From Cuscuta epithymum (taxonomy: Eukaryota; Streptophyta; Magnoliopsida; Solanales; Convolvulaceae), in contig CAMAPF010001062.1 in assembly GCA_945859915.1 (NCBI GenBank), positions 496,001 through 560,000 on the forward strand: a stretch of DNA of 64,000 nt, given 5' to 3'. The notes beneath the pieces were generated by a model. It saw nothing but the letters and a program-made list of their open reading frames with translations, did not search any database and was not told the origin of the DNA. Shown here piece after piece: positions 54,705 to 64,000 of the stretch. The position numbers and the translations under genes are program-made. Each line of letters starts with the position of its first letter. Position 1 is the stretch's first letter.

Positions 54705-55970
54705 CTAAAACTCAGGAGGGGGCGGCGGTGGATAAGCATCGAAGAATGAACTCCAGCTGGTCTCCATGGAGGTGAGTCTCTCATCAATCCGTGTATACTG
54801 AGACTGGAGCTGTGAATAGTGGAGTGCCTGGTCCTCCCGCATCTCTCTGTAGAAGTCCTGCTGCTCGAAGCGCATCTGATCGAACCGCTCATGCTGCTCA
54901 GCGGACAACTGCCGATAGACGGCATCCTGATGCGCATGCATCCCCGCCCAAGAATCCGGAAATTCTGTGCCGTAGGGGGGTGCATCGTATGAAGCCTCGT
55001 GAGCAGCCTCCTCCATCTCTACCTCATCATCATCATCAGCGTCGTGATCATCATCATCATCATCTCGCAGTCCTCCTCCTCCTGCTGGTGCTGCCTGCTG
55101 TGTCCTCCTCCTTGCCACGCCAGTGTTGACCTCGGGGAGCCGGGTCAAAGCAGCAACACTGGAGCTCTCCTCCATCCTCTGGAAGCGGTCCCCGAACCCC
55201 ATCCCAGTCAACAGTCGCGTAATAAATGGGCCTACAAAGATGGCCTTGATGTGGTTCGTGGCTTGGCGGTGGAGGAGTTTGGCTATGAGATAGCCCATGT
55301 GGGGCTTGCGGTTGTGGATCATACAATATAAGCAGAAGAGGTCCGTCTGAGTGACCTTACCGGCAACCTCGGCCTTGCCGGTGATGGTGGAGGAAAGGAG
55401 TGCGTGTATAATGCGGTACTGGCGGGGGTAAAGTAGGGTGCTAGGGGACTTCTTCGGTGTATAAGTCCCGCCATCTCTCGTGATCGACTCCCAGAATGCC
55501 TGGCGGTTGACGACTGGGGGGAAGTCTGTCAAAGAAGCCTCGTGCTGGCCGTCATCCTCAATCCCCGTAAAGCCCAAATGATAGCGCACCTCCGCCATGG
55601 AGATGGCATGATCCTCCTCGAATGCCCGGAACTTGATGACGGGCCTATGGTTGTCATCAATAGGGATGACCTTCGACATCTTGAATGTCGCAAGCACCTC
55701 GCAAGTAATCTCTCTATATGTGATATCACGGATCCCAAAGAATAAGTGCCTCCACCACCCCCGTCTCAAAAGGAACATGACGTCATCTCTCACTCCTGCT
55801 GACGTGAGAGAGTCCTCATCTGGGTAGTAAAATGTGCCCATAGGCTTTTGCAGCAGCTCCGTATGCTTCAGTTCGTCCCGCAGTTGCGGGAACCTGGGCT
55901 GGTACCGGCTGGTGTTGCCTCGGCTAGAGCCGGCACCTCCACCCCTAGTGTGCTTTTGCCTCGGTGCCAT
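54705..55970 (-). CDS. Athila ORF1-like protein
   Basis: 421 codons, intact. A basic N-terminus (MAPRQKHTRGGG) is followed by a region with FRAFEEDHAISMAEVRYHLG, LLYPRQYRIIHALLSSTITG and NHIKAIFVGPFITRLLTGMG, which I match to the family called Arabidopsis retrotransposon Orf1 (Athila). An acidic run of aspartates follows around residue 300, then a predicted coiled stretch rich in Q, E and R, and a proline-rich tail. The function is not known. In Athila elements it lies downstream of pol, in the position of an env-like gene. No signal peptide or clear membrane segment is seen. The start at 55970 is the first ATG, about 0.6 kb downstream of the Gag frame. Confidence 0.8.
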   Translation of the reverse strand: MAPRQKHTRGGGAGSSRGNTSRYQPRFPQLRDELKHTELLQKPMGTFYYPDEDSLTSAGVRDDVMFLLRRGWWRHLFFGIRDITYREITCEVLATFKMSKVIPIDDNHRPVIKFRAFEEDHAISMAEVRYHLGFTGIEDDGQHEASLTDFPPVVNRQAFWESITRDGGTYTPKKSPSTLLYPRQYRIIHALLSSTITGKAEVAGKVTQTDLFCLYCMIHNRKPHMGYLIAKLLHRQATNHIKAIFVGPFITRLLTGMGFGDRFQRMEESSSVAALTRLPEVNTGVARRRTQQAAPAGGGGLRDDDDDDHDADDDDEVEMEEAAHEASYDAPPYGTEFPDSWAGMHAHQDAVYRQLSAEQHERFDQMRFEQQDFYREMREDQALHYSQLQSQYTRIDERLTSMETSWSSFFDAYPPPPPPEF

Positions 55971-56578
55971 CTTGCTAGCCGATTAGAGTAGAGAGAGAAG
56001 ATGGGGAGGGGTCGCCGGTTGGTGTGGCGGTCGCCGGTGGTCGCTGGTGGGTCGCGGCGGGCTTCAGTGGTGGTTCGCGGGGGTCGTTGACGTAGAAGCC
56101 GAGGGAGAAGAAGAAGGATCGAGGGGGGTGCTGTTTGGTCGCGTAAGAGGGAGGGGCTGGGTGTCGTTGTTTTAATTTGCGGGGTATTTGCGTAAAATTG
56201 CCCAGGCACGATCGTGCCTAGGCCAGACACGATCGTGTCTGGGAGGCAGTGGGCTATGTTCCCATCGCGCCCCAGGCACGATCGTGCCTCCAGCCAGACA
56301 CGATCGTGTCTGGGAGGCAGTAGCTTCGCGTGAATTTCCCCTTCTGCAGGCACGGCGTGCCTGCCCAGGCACGACCGTGCCTGACAAAAATCGATTTTTT
56401 TTTTTTTTTTTTGTTTTTTTTTTGTTTTTTTTTTGTTTTTTTTTTTTTTTTTGTGGTTTTTGTGATTTTTTGAAAAGCAGTAAAACTAAACTAACAAAGC
56501 ACAAATCAAGCTCGGGTTGCCTCCCGAGAAGCGCTATTTTTAACGTCGTTTGCCCGACGCAACTAGGCACTCAAAAAC
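55971..56578 (-). other. Linker between the two Athila frames: palindromes and A-rich tract
   Basis: Where pol should lie there are only 608 bases. Plus coordinates 56202-56390 repeat the CACGATCGTG palindromes (two exact CCAGACACGATCGTGTCTGG copies at 56223 and 56293). About 56396-56460 is almost pure T on the plus strand, A on the sense strand, broken by single Gs. Overlapping frames here are low-complexity artefacts. Confidence 0.8.
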
Positions 56579-59500
56579 TCAGTCAAAGACACTTCCGCTA
56601 AGAAAATTAGTCTTCCACAAATCAAACCTCCTATCAACAAATGCCCTGAGATGGCGTAAGACCTTAAATTCATGAAAACAATTGCACATCTCAGGGTTTC
56701 CTGTACAGCAAAATAATGAGTCTAAGCCTTTATCAGGCCCCTTAGCAAAGAATGGGTCTAAGAATGAATCACTCCCTTTCATGTCAAAAACTTTCTGGGC
56801 CGGAGCTTCCTTTTGTTCACTAAGATATTGAAAATGTGCTGTATTTTGGGATGTCTCATGCCCGGATGCAAAACTAACAGGGAGGTTAAGTCTATCATGA
56901 ATAAAATCACGCTCATTTAAATCACCTCTCGTTTCTCGCTCAGAACTAGCATCACTTGAATCCTCCCCTCCACTTATCATAAGACAATCAAAGCTAGGGA
57001 GGGGCTCAAGATCCTCTGCTGATATACTCTCTCCCAACAAAATATCAAACGGGGCTTCCTTGGAAAGCATGTTAGGTGTGCAATCCTCCACCATAGAATC
57101 AATATCATCCACATAAAAACACTCTCCACTATCCTGACAGGGCCTTTTCATTATTTTAGACATATCAAAGGTGGCAGTCTCATCCCCAACGCGGAGGACA
57201 AGCTTACCATCTCCAACATCAATAAGTGCTCGGGCAGTTGCCAAGAATGGTCTGCCCAAAATCAATGGTACCTCTCGATCCTGATTCATGTCCAAAATAA
57301 CGAAGTCTACGGGAATAAAAAACTTGTCCACTTTAACCAACACGTCTTCAACAATCCCAAGGGGATATTTGACTGAACGATCAGCCAACTGAATGCACAT
57401 ACGTGTAGGTTTAAGTGGACCGAGTGCAAGCTTTTCGTACAAAGTGAATGGCATCAAATTAATGCTTGCACCCAAATCAGCCAAGGCCCTATCAAAAGAA
57501 AGATCTCCTATTAAGCAGGGTATAGTAAAAGAACCTGGATCCTTAAGCTTCTCTGGTAGATCCCTCCTAATCACAGCTGAGCAGTCCACATTAAGCCTCA
57601 CAGTGGACGCTTCTTCCAGCTTCCTCTTGTTTGTCAGTAGATCCTTCATGAACTTTGCGTACTTCGACATTTGTGCCAGTGCATCCACGAATGGTATGTT
57701 AAGCTGGATTTGTTTCATGAGTTTCAGAAAATGACCAAACTGGTCACTATCATTCTTCCTTGTCAATCGTGCCGGATAGGGGAGAGGTGGGGTGTAATTC
57801 TTGACCGGAACGGACTGTTTTGGTGCAGCCGCCACCTCTCTTCCCTCATCTTTCTCCTTTTCTTCCTCCCGGACAGCCGGTTCAACTTGAACTTCATCGG
57901 GCTTCTTTGTTGTGGCAGCAGGTTCCAGCTCTTTTCCGCTCCTCAAGGTCATAGCCTGAACATGTTCTCTGGGATTTGGTTCAGTATTACTAGGGAGGGA
58001 TCCCTGAGGCCTCTCAGATACAGCCTTAAAGATCTGCCCCAATTGAGTTTCCATGTTATGCATCCTTGCATCAGTCACTTGCATGTATTTCTTGAATGTG
58101 TCTTCCAAACTAGAGAATCTTTGCTCAGTCTCTTTTCTAAAACTCCCTTGTTGCGGCTGAGGTGCTTGTTGTTGGCCTTGAGGTACCTGGGGTTGATTAA
58201 AGTTTCTTGACTGCTGCTGATTTCCCTGCCCGTATTGCCCTTGCTGCTGCTGTCCGTAGGGCTGATTATAATAGCCCTGTCGCTGATAATACATCGCATC
58301 CACTTGCTCTACTCCAGGGGCTGCCGAGTGTGCCATCATTGTGCATTCATGTGGCGAATGGAGTCCCCCACACATAGAACAAGAGGGACTAATAGGAACG
58401 GGGGCTACCATATTCACACTGGGCACCGAGAGAGCAAGTTCCGTCTTCTTCTGATTGTCGTCCACCGTAGTAGCAAGCTTCTGAATTAAACTGGTCAAAG
58501 CATCTACCCTTGCATAAAGGGCAGAATTCTCACTGATCTCGTACAATCCCGGGGCCTTCTGGTGAGGTGTGTCCCGAGAACTGTACCATGAAGCATTATT
58601 AGACACAATCTTCTCCACTAATTCTTCCGCAACCTCAGATGGCAACTGAGGAAAAGCTCCACCTCCCGAAGCATCAAGCATCATCTTTCCTTCATTGTTG
58701 AGTCCACTATAGAAACAAGATAGAACCTCACAATCAGTCATCTTGCCTTGAGGGCAAGCTCTTCTCAGCACCTTGAATCTCTTCCACGCCTCAGCTAATG
58801 TCTCCAAAGAACCTTGCTTGAATTCCTGTAGCTGCTTCTTCAACTTTATGGCCTTTGATGTTGGGAAGTATTCTTTTATGAAGGCCTTGTGCAGTTGATC
58901 CCAAGTCTGAATGTGGTGATGTGGATTGCTATCCAACCACCTCTGCGCATCATCCCTCAAAGAGAAAGGGAATAGTAGCATCCGTACCTGATCGTCATCT
59001 AGCCCAGGAATCTTGAAAGTCTGGCACATCCTCAGGAATTTGGTAATGTGTGCCACTGGATCTTCCGTAGGGCTCCCTCCAAACTGATTATTTAGGACCA
59101 TATTGATCACCGCCGGCTTGATCTCATAACGGGGTGCAGTAATCCCCGGTACCTGAATGCTGTCATACTCTGTGATCTCGGGGGCTAGGAAGTCTGCAAT
59201 GCTCTCTCCTTGATAGAGTGGATTGTCATGTGGAACATAATTGTGGTAAGGAGGAGCTTGATATCTTGGCTGATGAACTGGTTGTGGTCTTATGGGTTGT
59301 GGACGGATGATATTTGGCAGAGGTTGGGTTTGATGGAATTGTTGATATTGGGGTTGAAAATGCTGATTTTGTGGCTGAGTAGGGGGTGGATTTTGTGTGA
59401 CTGGCGGTTGGTTCTGTCTGGGCTGAAAGACTGGATTGTTTTGCCCTAGACCTTGCATCCCAAAGGTTTGGTTTTGAAAAGTGGTTTCGGGAGCAATAGA

Positions 59501-59824
59501 AGTATTTTGGAAGAGCTGATAGAGTGGCGGAAGATTTAGTTGTGGAGTGGACTGATTTTGAGGGAAGAATGGGGTACGAAGATTTTGATACCCCGGATAA
59601 GCCCTAGGTGAATTTTCTTGTGAAGACTGGGGAGAGGTATTAATATAAAAATCCAGATTACCAGAAGTGGTTTGGACCTCAGACGTCCCAGCTGTCCCAG
59701 ATGCGGATGGTTGATCCATGGTTGCTTTCTGTTCTCTAAAGGCCTTGCGGTTCTGCTTAGCTAGCTTCTCGATCTCAGGATTAAGAGGGACTAGTGATTC
59801 TCCCTTCTTAGAGCGTGTATGCAT
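56579..59824 (-). CDS. Athila Gag with aspartic protease, no RT
   Basis: 1081 codons, intact. Residues 1-210 are rich in Q, N and P. The retrotransposon Gag domain follows from about 240 to 390 (INMVLNNQFGGSPTEDPVAH, then RDDAQRWLDS, WDQLHKAFIKEYFP and LRRACPQGKMTDCEVLSCFY). A single cysteine-histidine motif, CSMCGGLHSPHEC, lies near 487. After a Q-rich stretch and a charged linker, a retropepsin-like domain has LADLGASINLMPFTLYEKL near 785 and PLILGRPFLATARALIDVGD further on. In autonomous elements the frame continues into RT; here it ends at residue 1081 in unrelated sequence. Gag forms the particle that packages RNA (family knowledge). An intact Gag-PR could still help related elements. 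Confidence 0.9.
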   Translation of the reverse strand: MHTRSKKGESLVPLNPEIEKLAKQNRKAFREQKATMDQPSASGTAGTSEVQTTSGNLDFYINTSPQSSQENSPRAYPGYQNLRTPFFPQNQSTPQLNLPPLYQLFQNTSIAPETTFQNQTFGMQGLGQNNPVFQPRQNQPPVTQNPPPTQPQNQHFQPQYQQFHQTQPLPNIIRPQPIRPQPVHQPRYQAPPYHNYVPHDNPLYQGESIADFLAPEITEYDSIQVPGITAPRYEIKPAVINMVLNNQFGGSPTEDPVAHITKFLRMCQTFKIPGLDDDQVRMLLFPFSLRDDAQRWLDSNPHHHIQTWDQLHKAFIKEYFPTSKAIKLKKQLQEFKQGSLETLAEAWKRFKVLRRACPQGKMTDCEVLSCFYSGLNNEGKMMLDASGGGAFPQLPSEVAEELVEKIVSNNASWYSSRDTPHQKAPGLYEISENSALYARVDALTSLIQKLATTVDDNQKKTELALSVPSVNMVAPVPISPSCSMCGGLHSPHECTMMAHSAAPGVEQVDAMYYQRQGYYNQPYGQQQQGQYGQGNQQQSRNFNQPQVPQGQQQAPQPQQGSFRKETEQRFSSLEDTFKKYMQVTDARMHNMETQLGQIFKAVSERPQGSLPSNTEPNPREHVQAMTLRSGKELEPAATTKKPDEVQVEPAVREEEKEKDEGREVAAAPKQSVPVKNYTPPLPYPARLTRKNDSDQFGHFLKLMKQIQLNIPFVDALAQMSKYAKFMKDLLTNKRKLEEASTVRLNVDCSAVIRRDLPEKLKDPGSFTIPCLIGDLSFDRALADLGASINLMPFTLYEKLALGPLKPTRMCIQLADRSVKYPLGIVEDVLVKVDKFFIPVDFVILDMNQDREVPLILGRPFLATARALIDVGDGKLVLRVGDETATFDMSKIMKRPCQDSGECFYVDDIDSMVEDCTPNMLSKEAPFDILLGESISAEDLEPLPSFDCLMISGGEDSSDASSERETRGDLNERDFIHDRLNLPVSFASGHETSQNTAHFQYLSEQKEAPAQKVFDMKGSDSFLDPFFAKGPDKGLDSLFCCTGNPEMCNCFHEFKVLRHLRAFVDRRFDLWKTNFLSGSVFD

Positions 59825-59918
59825 AAACAGATCTGACCTGCAAGGTTAGTAGACAAAAATCCTACGAAAAACTAAAAACAGGTCGCTAAAATTAATTAAC
59901 CCTTAAATCCGACACCGT

Positions 59919-59935
59919 CCCCGGCAACGGCGCCA
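59919..59935 (-). other. Primer binding site, tRNA-Asp type (Athila-type element)
   Basis: The plus strand reads CCCCGGCAACGGCGCCA, identical to the 3' end of plant tRNA-Asp with CCA, so the minus strand is the primer site. It lies five bases inside the 5' LTR. Confidence 0.92.
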
Positions 59936-59940
59936 AAAAC

Positions 59941-61367
59941 TGATGTGTGTTTTCTCGCACTTAAAAAGGATGTAGTAAAATGGTGTAAAGTACGAGTATC
60001 GTCTCCACAGGGACGGACAAAAGGGAAATAAAGATTAATTAAACTTTAGCGATTAAAAAGAAATAAATCAAATAAAAGTGCAATTGTGCGAGATTGATGG
60101 ATTGATTAAACTAAAACTAATGCTAATGAGCGAATAAAAAGATTTGGTTTTCCTTAATTAACGACGAAGGGAACAGGAATTGATTCCGGGGTTAACCAGA
60201 TTTCTGGCAGATCAGGCCTAATCACATGGAATTAATTTAATTGAGCCTAGCCAATCATTACTAAGTTCTTACCGCTCTCGCGGCGTAGAGTACAATAATT
60301 TAGGGGACCAGGCTGATCTCTCATGCGACAGGATCCTAAATTATTGCCAAGATGAGCGAGCTTACGGCCCCTTAATCGCTACTAATCTCTTAGCGAACGA
60401 TTAAGTGTGTGTGAATGTGTCCTAGAACAAATTAGATCTCTCTTAATTTATTCTACATGCAATTGTAATTCTAGCTGCAGTCTAGGTTACAAGAGATATC
60501 AATTAAATTATCCAAACACAAATTAAACGGCATTCATGCAATTAAACCGACAAGAATCTAGCCATACATCATGATTAACCCCTTCATCGACCCCAAATCC
60601 CTAATTAAACTACTCACGCCTCATAATTGAAGAATCAATAGAATTGGGATGAATAGAAATAATTGTCATTAATTAAAGAATTGAACTTACAAAGAATCCC
60701 AGGTTCTTGGATTAAACAACGTAAAAAACGCAGATAAACTCGTCCCTAGGCCTCTCTCCAAAGTTCGTAACCCCAAAAGTGGGTATGGAGGCCTTATTTA
60801 TAGAAATCAGGAGAATTTGAGCTGAATTAGGACAAAACGGGGCCAGACACGGTGCCAGGCACGATCGTGCCTGCGACCGTGCCTGCGGAAGGGACGCGTA
60901 AAAATTTTGCAGACACGATCGTGCCTGCACCGGACACGATCGTGTCTGGCTGCCAGTGGCTCCGCGTTGATTTAGATGGCAGGCACGATCGTGCCTGCCC
61001 TAGGCACGGCCGTGCCTGCCCTTTTCTTCACCGTTTTTCTTCGTTTCTCGTTCCGAATGCTCCCGAATGCCTACGAGGTCGATCCAAATGCTCTTTCTTC
61101 ACCAGAATTTCGTCGTGAATCTCTCGGTGGCCTCCAAATCTTCCAAATCTCTCTCGAATGCCCTCAAACCCTTCCCAAATGCCTCTCAAGCGCCGATTGC
61201 CGGACTCTAACTTCTTCAAATCAACTCCAAATGCTATGAAACTCGATCCAACGCCTGTTAAACGCAACTTGAGCCAAAATTGAGACTTGCAATGCCTTAA
61301 AGCTAGGAAAATCATCAAAATCCAACCGGGACACGCACCAAATGCGTGTCTAAATACGGACTTATCA
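59941..61367 (-). repeat. 5' LTR of the Athila-type element
   Basis: 1427 bp. Contains the palindrome cluster at 60841-61020. The frame 61028-61846 begins in copia gag and runs into this LTR, so its C-terminal part is read-through. Confidence 0.95.
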
Positions 61368-61372
61368 GCAGA

Positions 61373-61846
61373 CCTTAGTAGTTTCTTTACCACTTGCTCT
61401 TCTTCAACTTTATTACCCAACCCCCTGAGTTTAGTAACAATTACCTGAAGCCTTCCAGAGTAGGCATCTACACTATCTCCATCATTCATTCTCATAGCTT
61501 CGAATTCTCTCCAAAGAGTCTGTGTCCTGACTTCTTTCACTCTTTCTGCTCCTAGGTTCATGGTTCTCAGCGTGTCCCATGCCTCTTTAGCTGTTTTGTT
61601 AGCCCCCAGTTGGAGTAGAGTGTCTTCACTGATGCCCTGGTAGATAGCAGCCAAGGCCATCTTATCCTTGCGTGCCTCAATTGTTCCTTTACCTTCCACA
61701 GCATCCCAAACTCCCTGAGCCATCATAAACACTTCCATCTTGATGGCCCAGGCTGCATAGTTCGTTTGTCTGAGCATGGGATATCTGAGTGTGATAGTGT
61801 CTCCTTTCTCTTGACTGCTACTATCTTCTTGTGTGTCTCGTGCCAT
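61373..61846 (-). pseudogene. Copia B gag, N-terminal part, cut off by the Athila insertion
   Basis: 158 codons from the ATG at 61846. The motifs NYAAWAIKMEVFMMAQGVWD, KMALAAIYQGISEDTLLQLG, AKEAWDTLRTMNLGAERVKE and SVDAYSGRLQVIVTKLRGLG are those of plant copia Gag (UBN2-like). The frame reaches the target site exactly at a codon boundary and resumes in frame at 51615, so the gene was open when the Athila element inserted. The start is 17 bases from the primer site on the minus strand. Confidence 0.93.
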
Positions 61847-61862
61847 GGTTCGATCTTAGATG

Positions 61863-61877
61863 CTGGCTCTGATACCA
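61863..61877 (-). other. Primer binding site, tRNA-iMet type (copia B)
   Basis: Minus strand TGGTATCAGAGCCAG, two bases inside the 5' LTR. Confidence 0.92.
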
Positions 61878-61879
61878 AA

Positions 61880-62288
61880 TGTAGGAAGTGGCCCCAGAAA
61901 TTCAGCTTTGCTATGATCTTCTATACTTAAACAAACTAAGATTTAACACACATGAATTGATGAAGGAAGATAACAAGAACACTCAGGAAATATACTCCAA
62001 TCTTTTCTTTCTATTAACATAGGGGAAAAATCCTTTTTCTTCGGGATGAAAAAACCCCTATCAACACACACCAACATAAATACACACGCAAACAGTTATC
62101 AAGAAACAACCACCCTCCTAAAATTACTCATACGTGCGTGCATGTGGAGTTTGACAACTTCCACTCACATGCTCACGTACAAAATATGTGAGCAATAATA
62201 AAAAAACATCCTAGGGATAAAAAGACCAAATACACATACACATGTAACAAATGTGACACAAATAATTAACAAGTTTAAATATCCTACA
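61880..62288 (-). repeat. 5' LTR of copia B, intact
   Basis: 409 bp, TGTAGGAAGTGG to CCTACA in plus reading. Differences from the split LTR are few (for example G at 62044 in TTCGGGATG against A in TTCGAGATG). Confidence 0.95.
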
Positions 62289-62621
62289 CCGTTGCCGCTG
62301 AACGACGCCGCTCTTCGAAGGAAAGGGATCACGTCGGGTGCCGCTGCGGAGTTACCGGACTGTTTCACACCTAAGTGCCTCTGCTGATCAAGTTTACACA
62401 CCGGAGAAGAGACCCAACTGCCCGGACTGCCGGACTGCTGGTCTGCCTTTGATCACAGTTCACGCCAGAAGAGGATAAGCCACCGGAGTTGACGACGGAA
62501 CTGAGTTGACCGGACATCGTTTCTGCCGGAGACATCGGCTGTTGACGACGGGAGGAGAGCTTCAGTTCGAAGGGAACCGGCCGCCATCTTGGATCGGCGA
62601 GAAAGATGACGAGGGAACTGT
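62289..62621 (+). other. GC-rich flank of the copia B target
   Basis: Continues the sequence that ends at 39758. Composition is much richer in GC than the mosaic, with repeated CCGGA, GCCGG and CGACG words, and there is no open protein I recognise. It may be the R/U5 or untranslated part of the proposed outer LTR, or a decayed gene end. Confidence 0.35.
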
Positions 62622-62866
62622 CACTACAAAAAAACATCGAAATAGGCACGGACTTGGCACGGATTAGGCGACTTTGGCACGGACCGTAACTTATTTTTGG
62701 CACAGCGTCGTGCCAAATAGCTGGTGACAAAATGACTTTGGCACGGAATTTGGCACGGATTTGACGCATCCGTGCCAAATCCGTGCCAAATACCCTATGA
62801 ATTTTGGCAAATCCGTGCCAAAGCTCCGTGCCTAATCCGTGCCAAAATCGTTGTTTTTTTGTAGTG
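62622..62866. mobile_element. CACTA-type MITE
   Basis: Starts CACTACAAAAAAACA and ends with its exact complement. TGT stands at both borders (62619-62621 and 62867-62869). The 245 bp interior is made of GGCACGGA and TCCGTGCC words in both directions, so it folds on itself. Confidence 0.93.
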
Positions 62867-64000
62867 TGTGTGTACGTACGTAGCTATATACTCCATAACA
62901 CTTTGGTACGTTTAATTGTTGTAGGGCCACTTTAATATATTACTCTAATGGGCTGGCAAATGTGATTAAGTAGATTAATAGATATAAATGAATATTTATA
63001 AATAAACTACGTTTGATATACCTATAAAATTTAAGTGGATTATTAACAGTTTTGGAACATAGATTATAATTGGGATAATTATATCACAAGGGGCAGAATA
63101 TATAAATAAATTAAAGGGTAGAAGAATTAAACTATATTTGAATATGTTATTGATATTTGAATTTCAATAGAAGGTGATTTGAGTGAGGAGCAAGGTAGCA
63201 GAATTGTTTCGAGTACTTGGAGTTTGAGGTAAGTTCCACGTCAACCAAAATTATACCTTTTCCTCGTAAATCTATTTATGATTATTTATTTGAAATATAT
63301 GAGTATTTCATGAGATTTCTAGCTATTACATTTATGTATTAGTTGCGATTGACATTTTTATTTGAGTATTTGGAATGATTTATGGATTGCTATTGAGAAA
63401 TTATATTTGAGATTTGAGTATTGGATATTGGGTGATATTTTTGAGTATTTGAGTTATCGTATGAATTGTTGTTGAGATTATAATTGAGATTTGAGCTGTT
63501 TATGAAGTATTCTATATTTTGGCCCTTTTGTGAAATTTTAATGTATGGTATATTTGAGTGTATTTGTTGGAGTTAATATTTTACATTGTGGATTATTTTG
63601 TGGAGTTTGGATTTCATATCCGTTTTGGTTGAAGTTGTGATATTGCTTTGGAACTTTGAGAATGAATTGTGATTTTTGGTGAGCACCCGGAGAAATCCGT
63701 GGTGTCGGTTTGCCACATCCGGATAAATGTGGTATTGGTGAGTGGTAATGGCTGTAAGTCTAAATCTACCAGGGGTACTTCCCAAAAACGGAGTATCCCA
63801 GCTTAATTGTCGTGTAGTTGGTAGAAAAATCCCGACTACTCGGGCTTGTTACTTCCCGGAGGGCTTGGAATCCCTTTTAGGGGGTGTGCACACTTAAGGT
63901 AGGAGTTCGGCTTCCACTGGACTTTGATTGTTTTTGAGGTGAACTGAACTTTGATTGAGTTGGTTTTGAGGATTTGAGGTGAACTTGATATATTGATTTG
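62867..64000. other. AT-rich stretch, possibly the rest of the outer gypsy-type LTR
   Basis: No gene. From 63215 to 63660 GAG, TTTGAG and TTGAGATT words repeat loosely. From 63675 to 63925 a GC-richer stretch (GAGCACCCGGAGAAATCCG, CCCGACTACTCGGGCTTG) resembles the middle of long gypsy LTRs. The window ends before any border. Confidence 0.35.

Larger units (their letters stand above)
51616..61367 (-). mobile_element. Athila-type retrotransposon without pol, inserted in copia B gag
   Basis: LTRs of 1427 bp each (51616-53042 and 59941-61367) with TGATGTGTG and ACTTATCA borders and target copies GCAGA (51611-51615 and 61368-61372). The primer site matches tRNA-Asp. Internal order on the minus strand: Gag-protease frame (59824-56579), A-rich tract, Athila ORF1-like frame (55970-54705), non-coding 3' part, polypurine tract. 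RT, RNase H and integrase are absent. I count about seven LTR differences by eye, roughly half a percent. Confidence 0.94.
39759..62288 (-). mobile_element. Copia element B, full length, split by two nested insertions
   Basis: Terminal TGTAGGAAGTGG and CCTACA with CCGTT on both sides (39754-39758 and 62289-62293). Removing 40022-47864 and 51616-61367 (each with one target copy) leaves 4.9 kb: 409 bp LTRs, tRNA-iMet primer site, gag-pol in one frame and a polypurine tract. The order on the minus strand is 5' LTR 61880-62288, gag 61846-61373, then 51615-48025, then the 3' LTR in two pieces. Confidence 0.95.

Noticed and set aside
54791..55331. Plus-strand histidine- and isoleucine-rich frames
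   Set aside because: They are the opposite strand of the aspartate run in the Athila ORF1-like gene.
56172..56570. Lysine-rich protein encoded across the A-rich tract
   Set aside because: Low-complexity product of the A runs, with no conserved motif.
59919..59935. tRNA-Asp gene fragment
   Set aside because: The 17-base match to the 3' end of tRNA-Asp is the primer site of the Athila-type element, as shown by its place next to the LTR. The iMet matches at 32175, 45684 and 61863 are explained the same way.
61028..61372. Extra C-terminal domain of copia Gag
   Set aside because: This part of the frame reads into the Athila LTR. The true continuation of gag is at 51615.

Overview
This window is repeat-dominated nuclear DNA from a flowering plant, probably an asterid or other eudicot; the species cannot be fixed from the sequence. 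Evidence for a plant genome: a Cassandra-type LTR carrying a 5S rRNA-like segment, Ty1-copia and Athila-type LTR retrotransposons with plant tRNA-iMet and tRNA-Asp primer sites, CACTA, hAT, Harbinger and Stowaway MITEs, and a Mutator-like element carrying a broken piece of a UTP14-like gene. I see no intact host gene, rRNA gene, CRISPR array or organelle DNA.

Region 1 to about 36.65 kb: the background is AT-rich, non-coding DNA extremely dense in short inverted repeats, often back to back or interleaved (A B A' B'), with short modules that recur in both orientations. Called here hairpin mosaic. Mobile elements sit in it, many with clean target-site duplications (TSDs): a Cassandra solo LTR (545-810), a 2.8 kb solo LTR (4127-6954), a deleted hAT element (11329-12394), two 3-bp-TSD MITEs (13497-13764, 15721-16079), a 163-bp hairpin satellite (18111-18850), a CACTA end (to 20922), a 6 kb Pack-MULE (24983-30976) with a UTP14-like pseudogene and two tRNA-like copies, a CACTA MITE (31208-31654), an internally deleted copia element with a long open frame (31960-35445) and an hAT MITE (35797-36471).

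Region 36.65 to 39.76 kb: a truncated CACTA end, a 457 bp fold-back element, a Stowaway MITE, and what may be the start of a large gypsy-type LTR at 39192.

Region 39.76 to 62.29 kb: one nested retrotransposon stack on the minus strand. A copia element (39759-62288, TSD CCGTT) was hit in its 3' LTR by a coding-free LARD-like element (40022-47864, TSD GTGCA) and in its gag by a pol-less Athila-type element (51616-61367, TSD GCAGA). Removing both restores a 4.9 kb copia element with 409 bp LTRs and one reading frame, broken only by a small deletion and a stop just before the YVDD motif. Both inserted elements have very similar LTR pairs, so both insertions are recent, and both must have depended on proteins made elsewhere.

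Region 62.29 kb to the end: the far flank of the copia target, a CACTA MITE (62622-62866) and AT-rich sequence that may belong to the same outer LTR.
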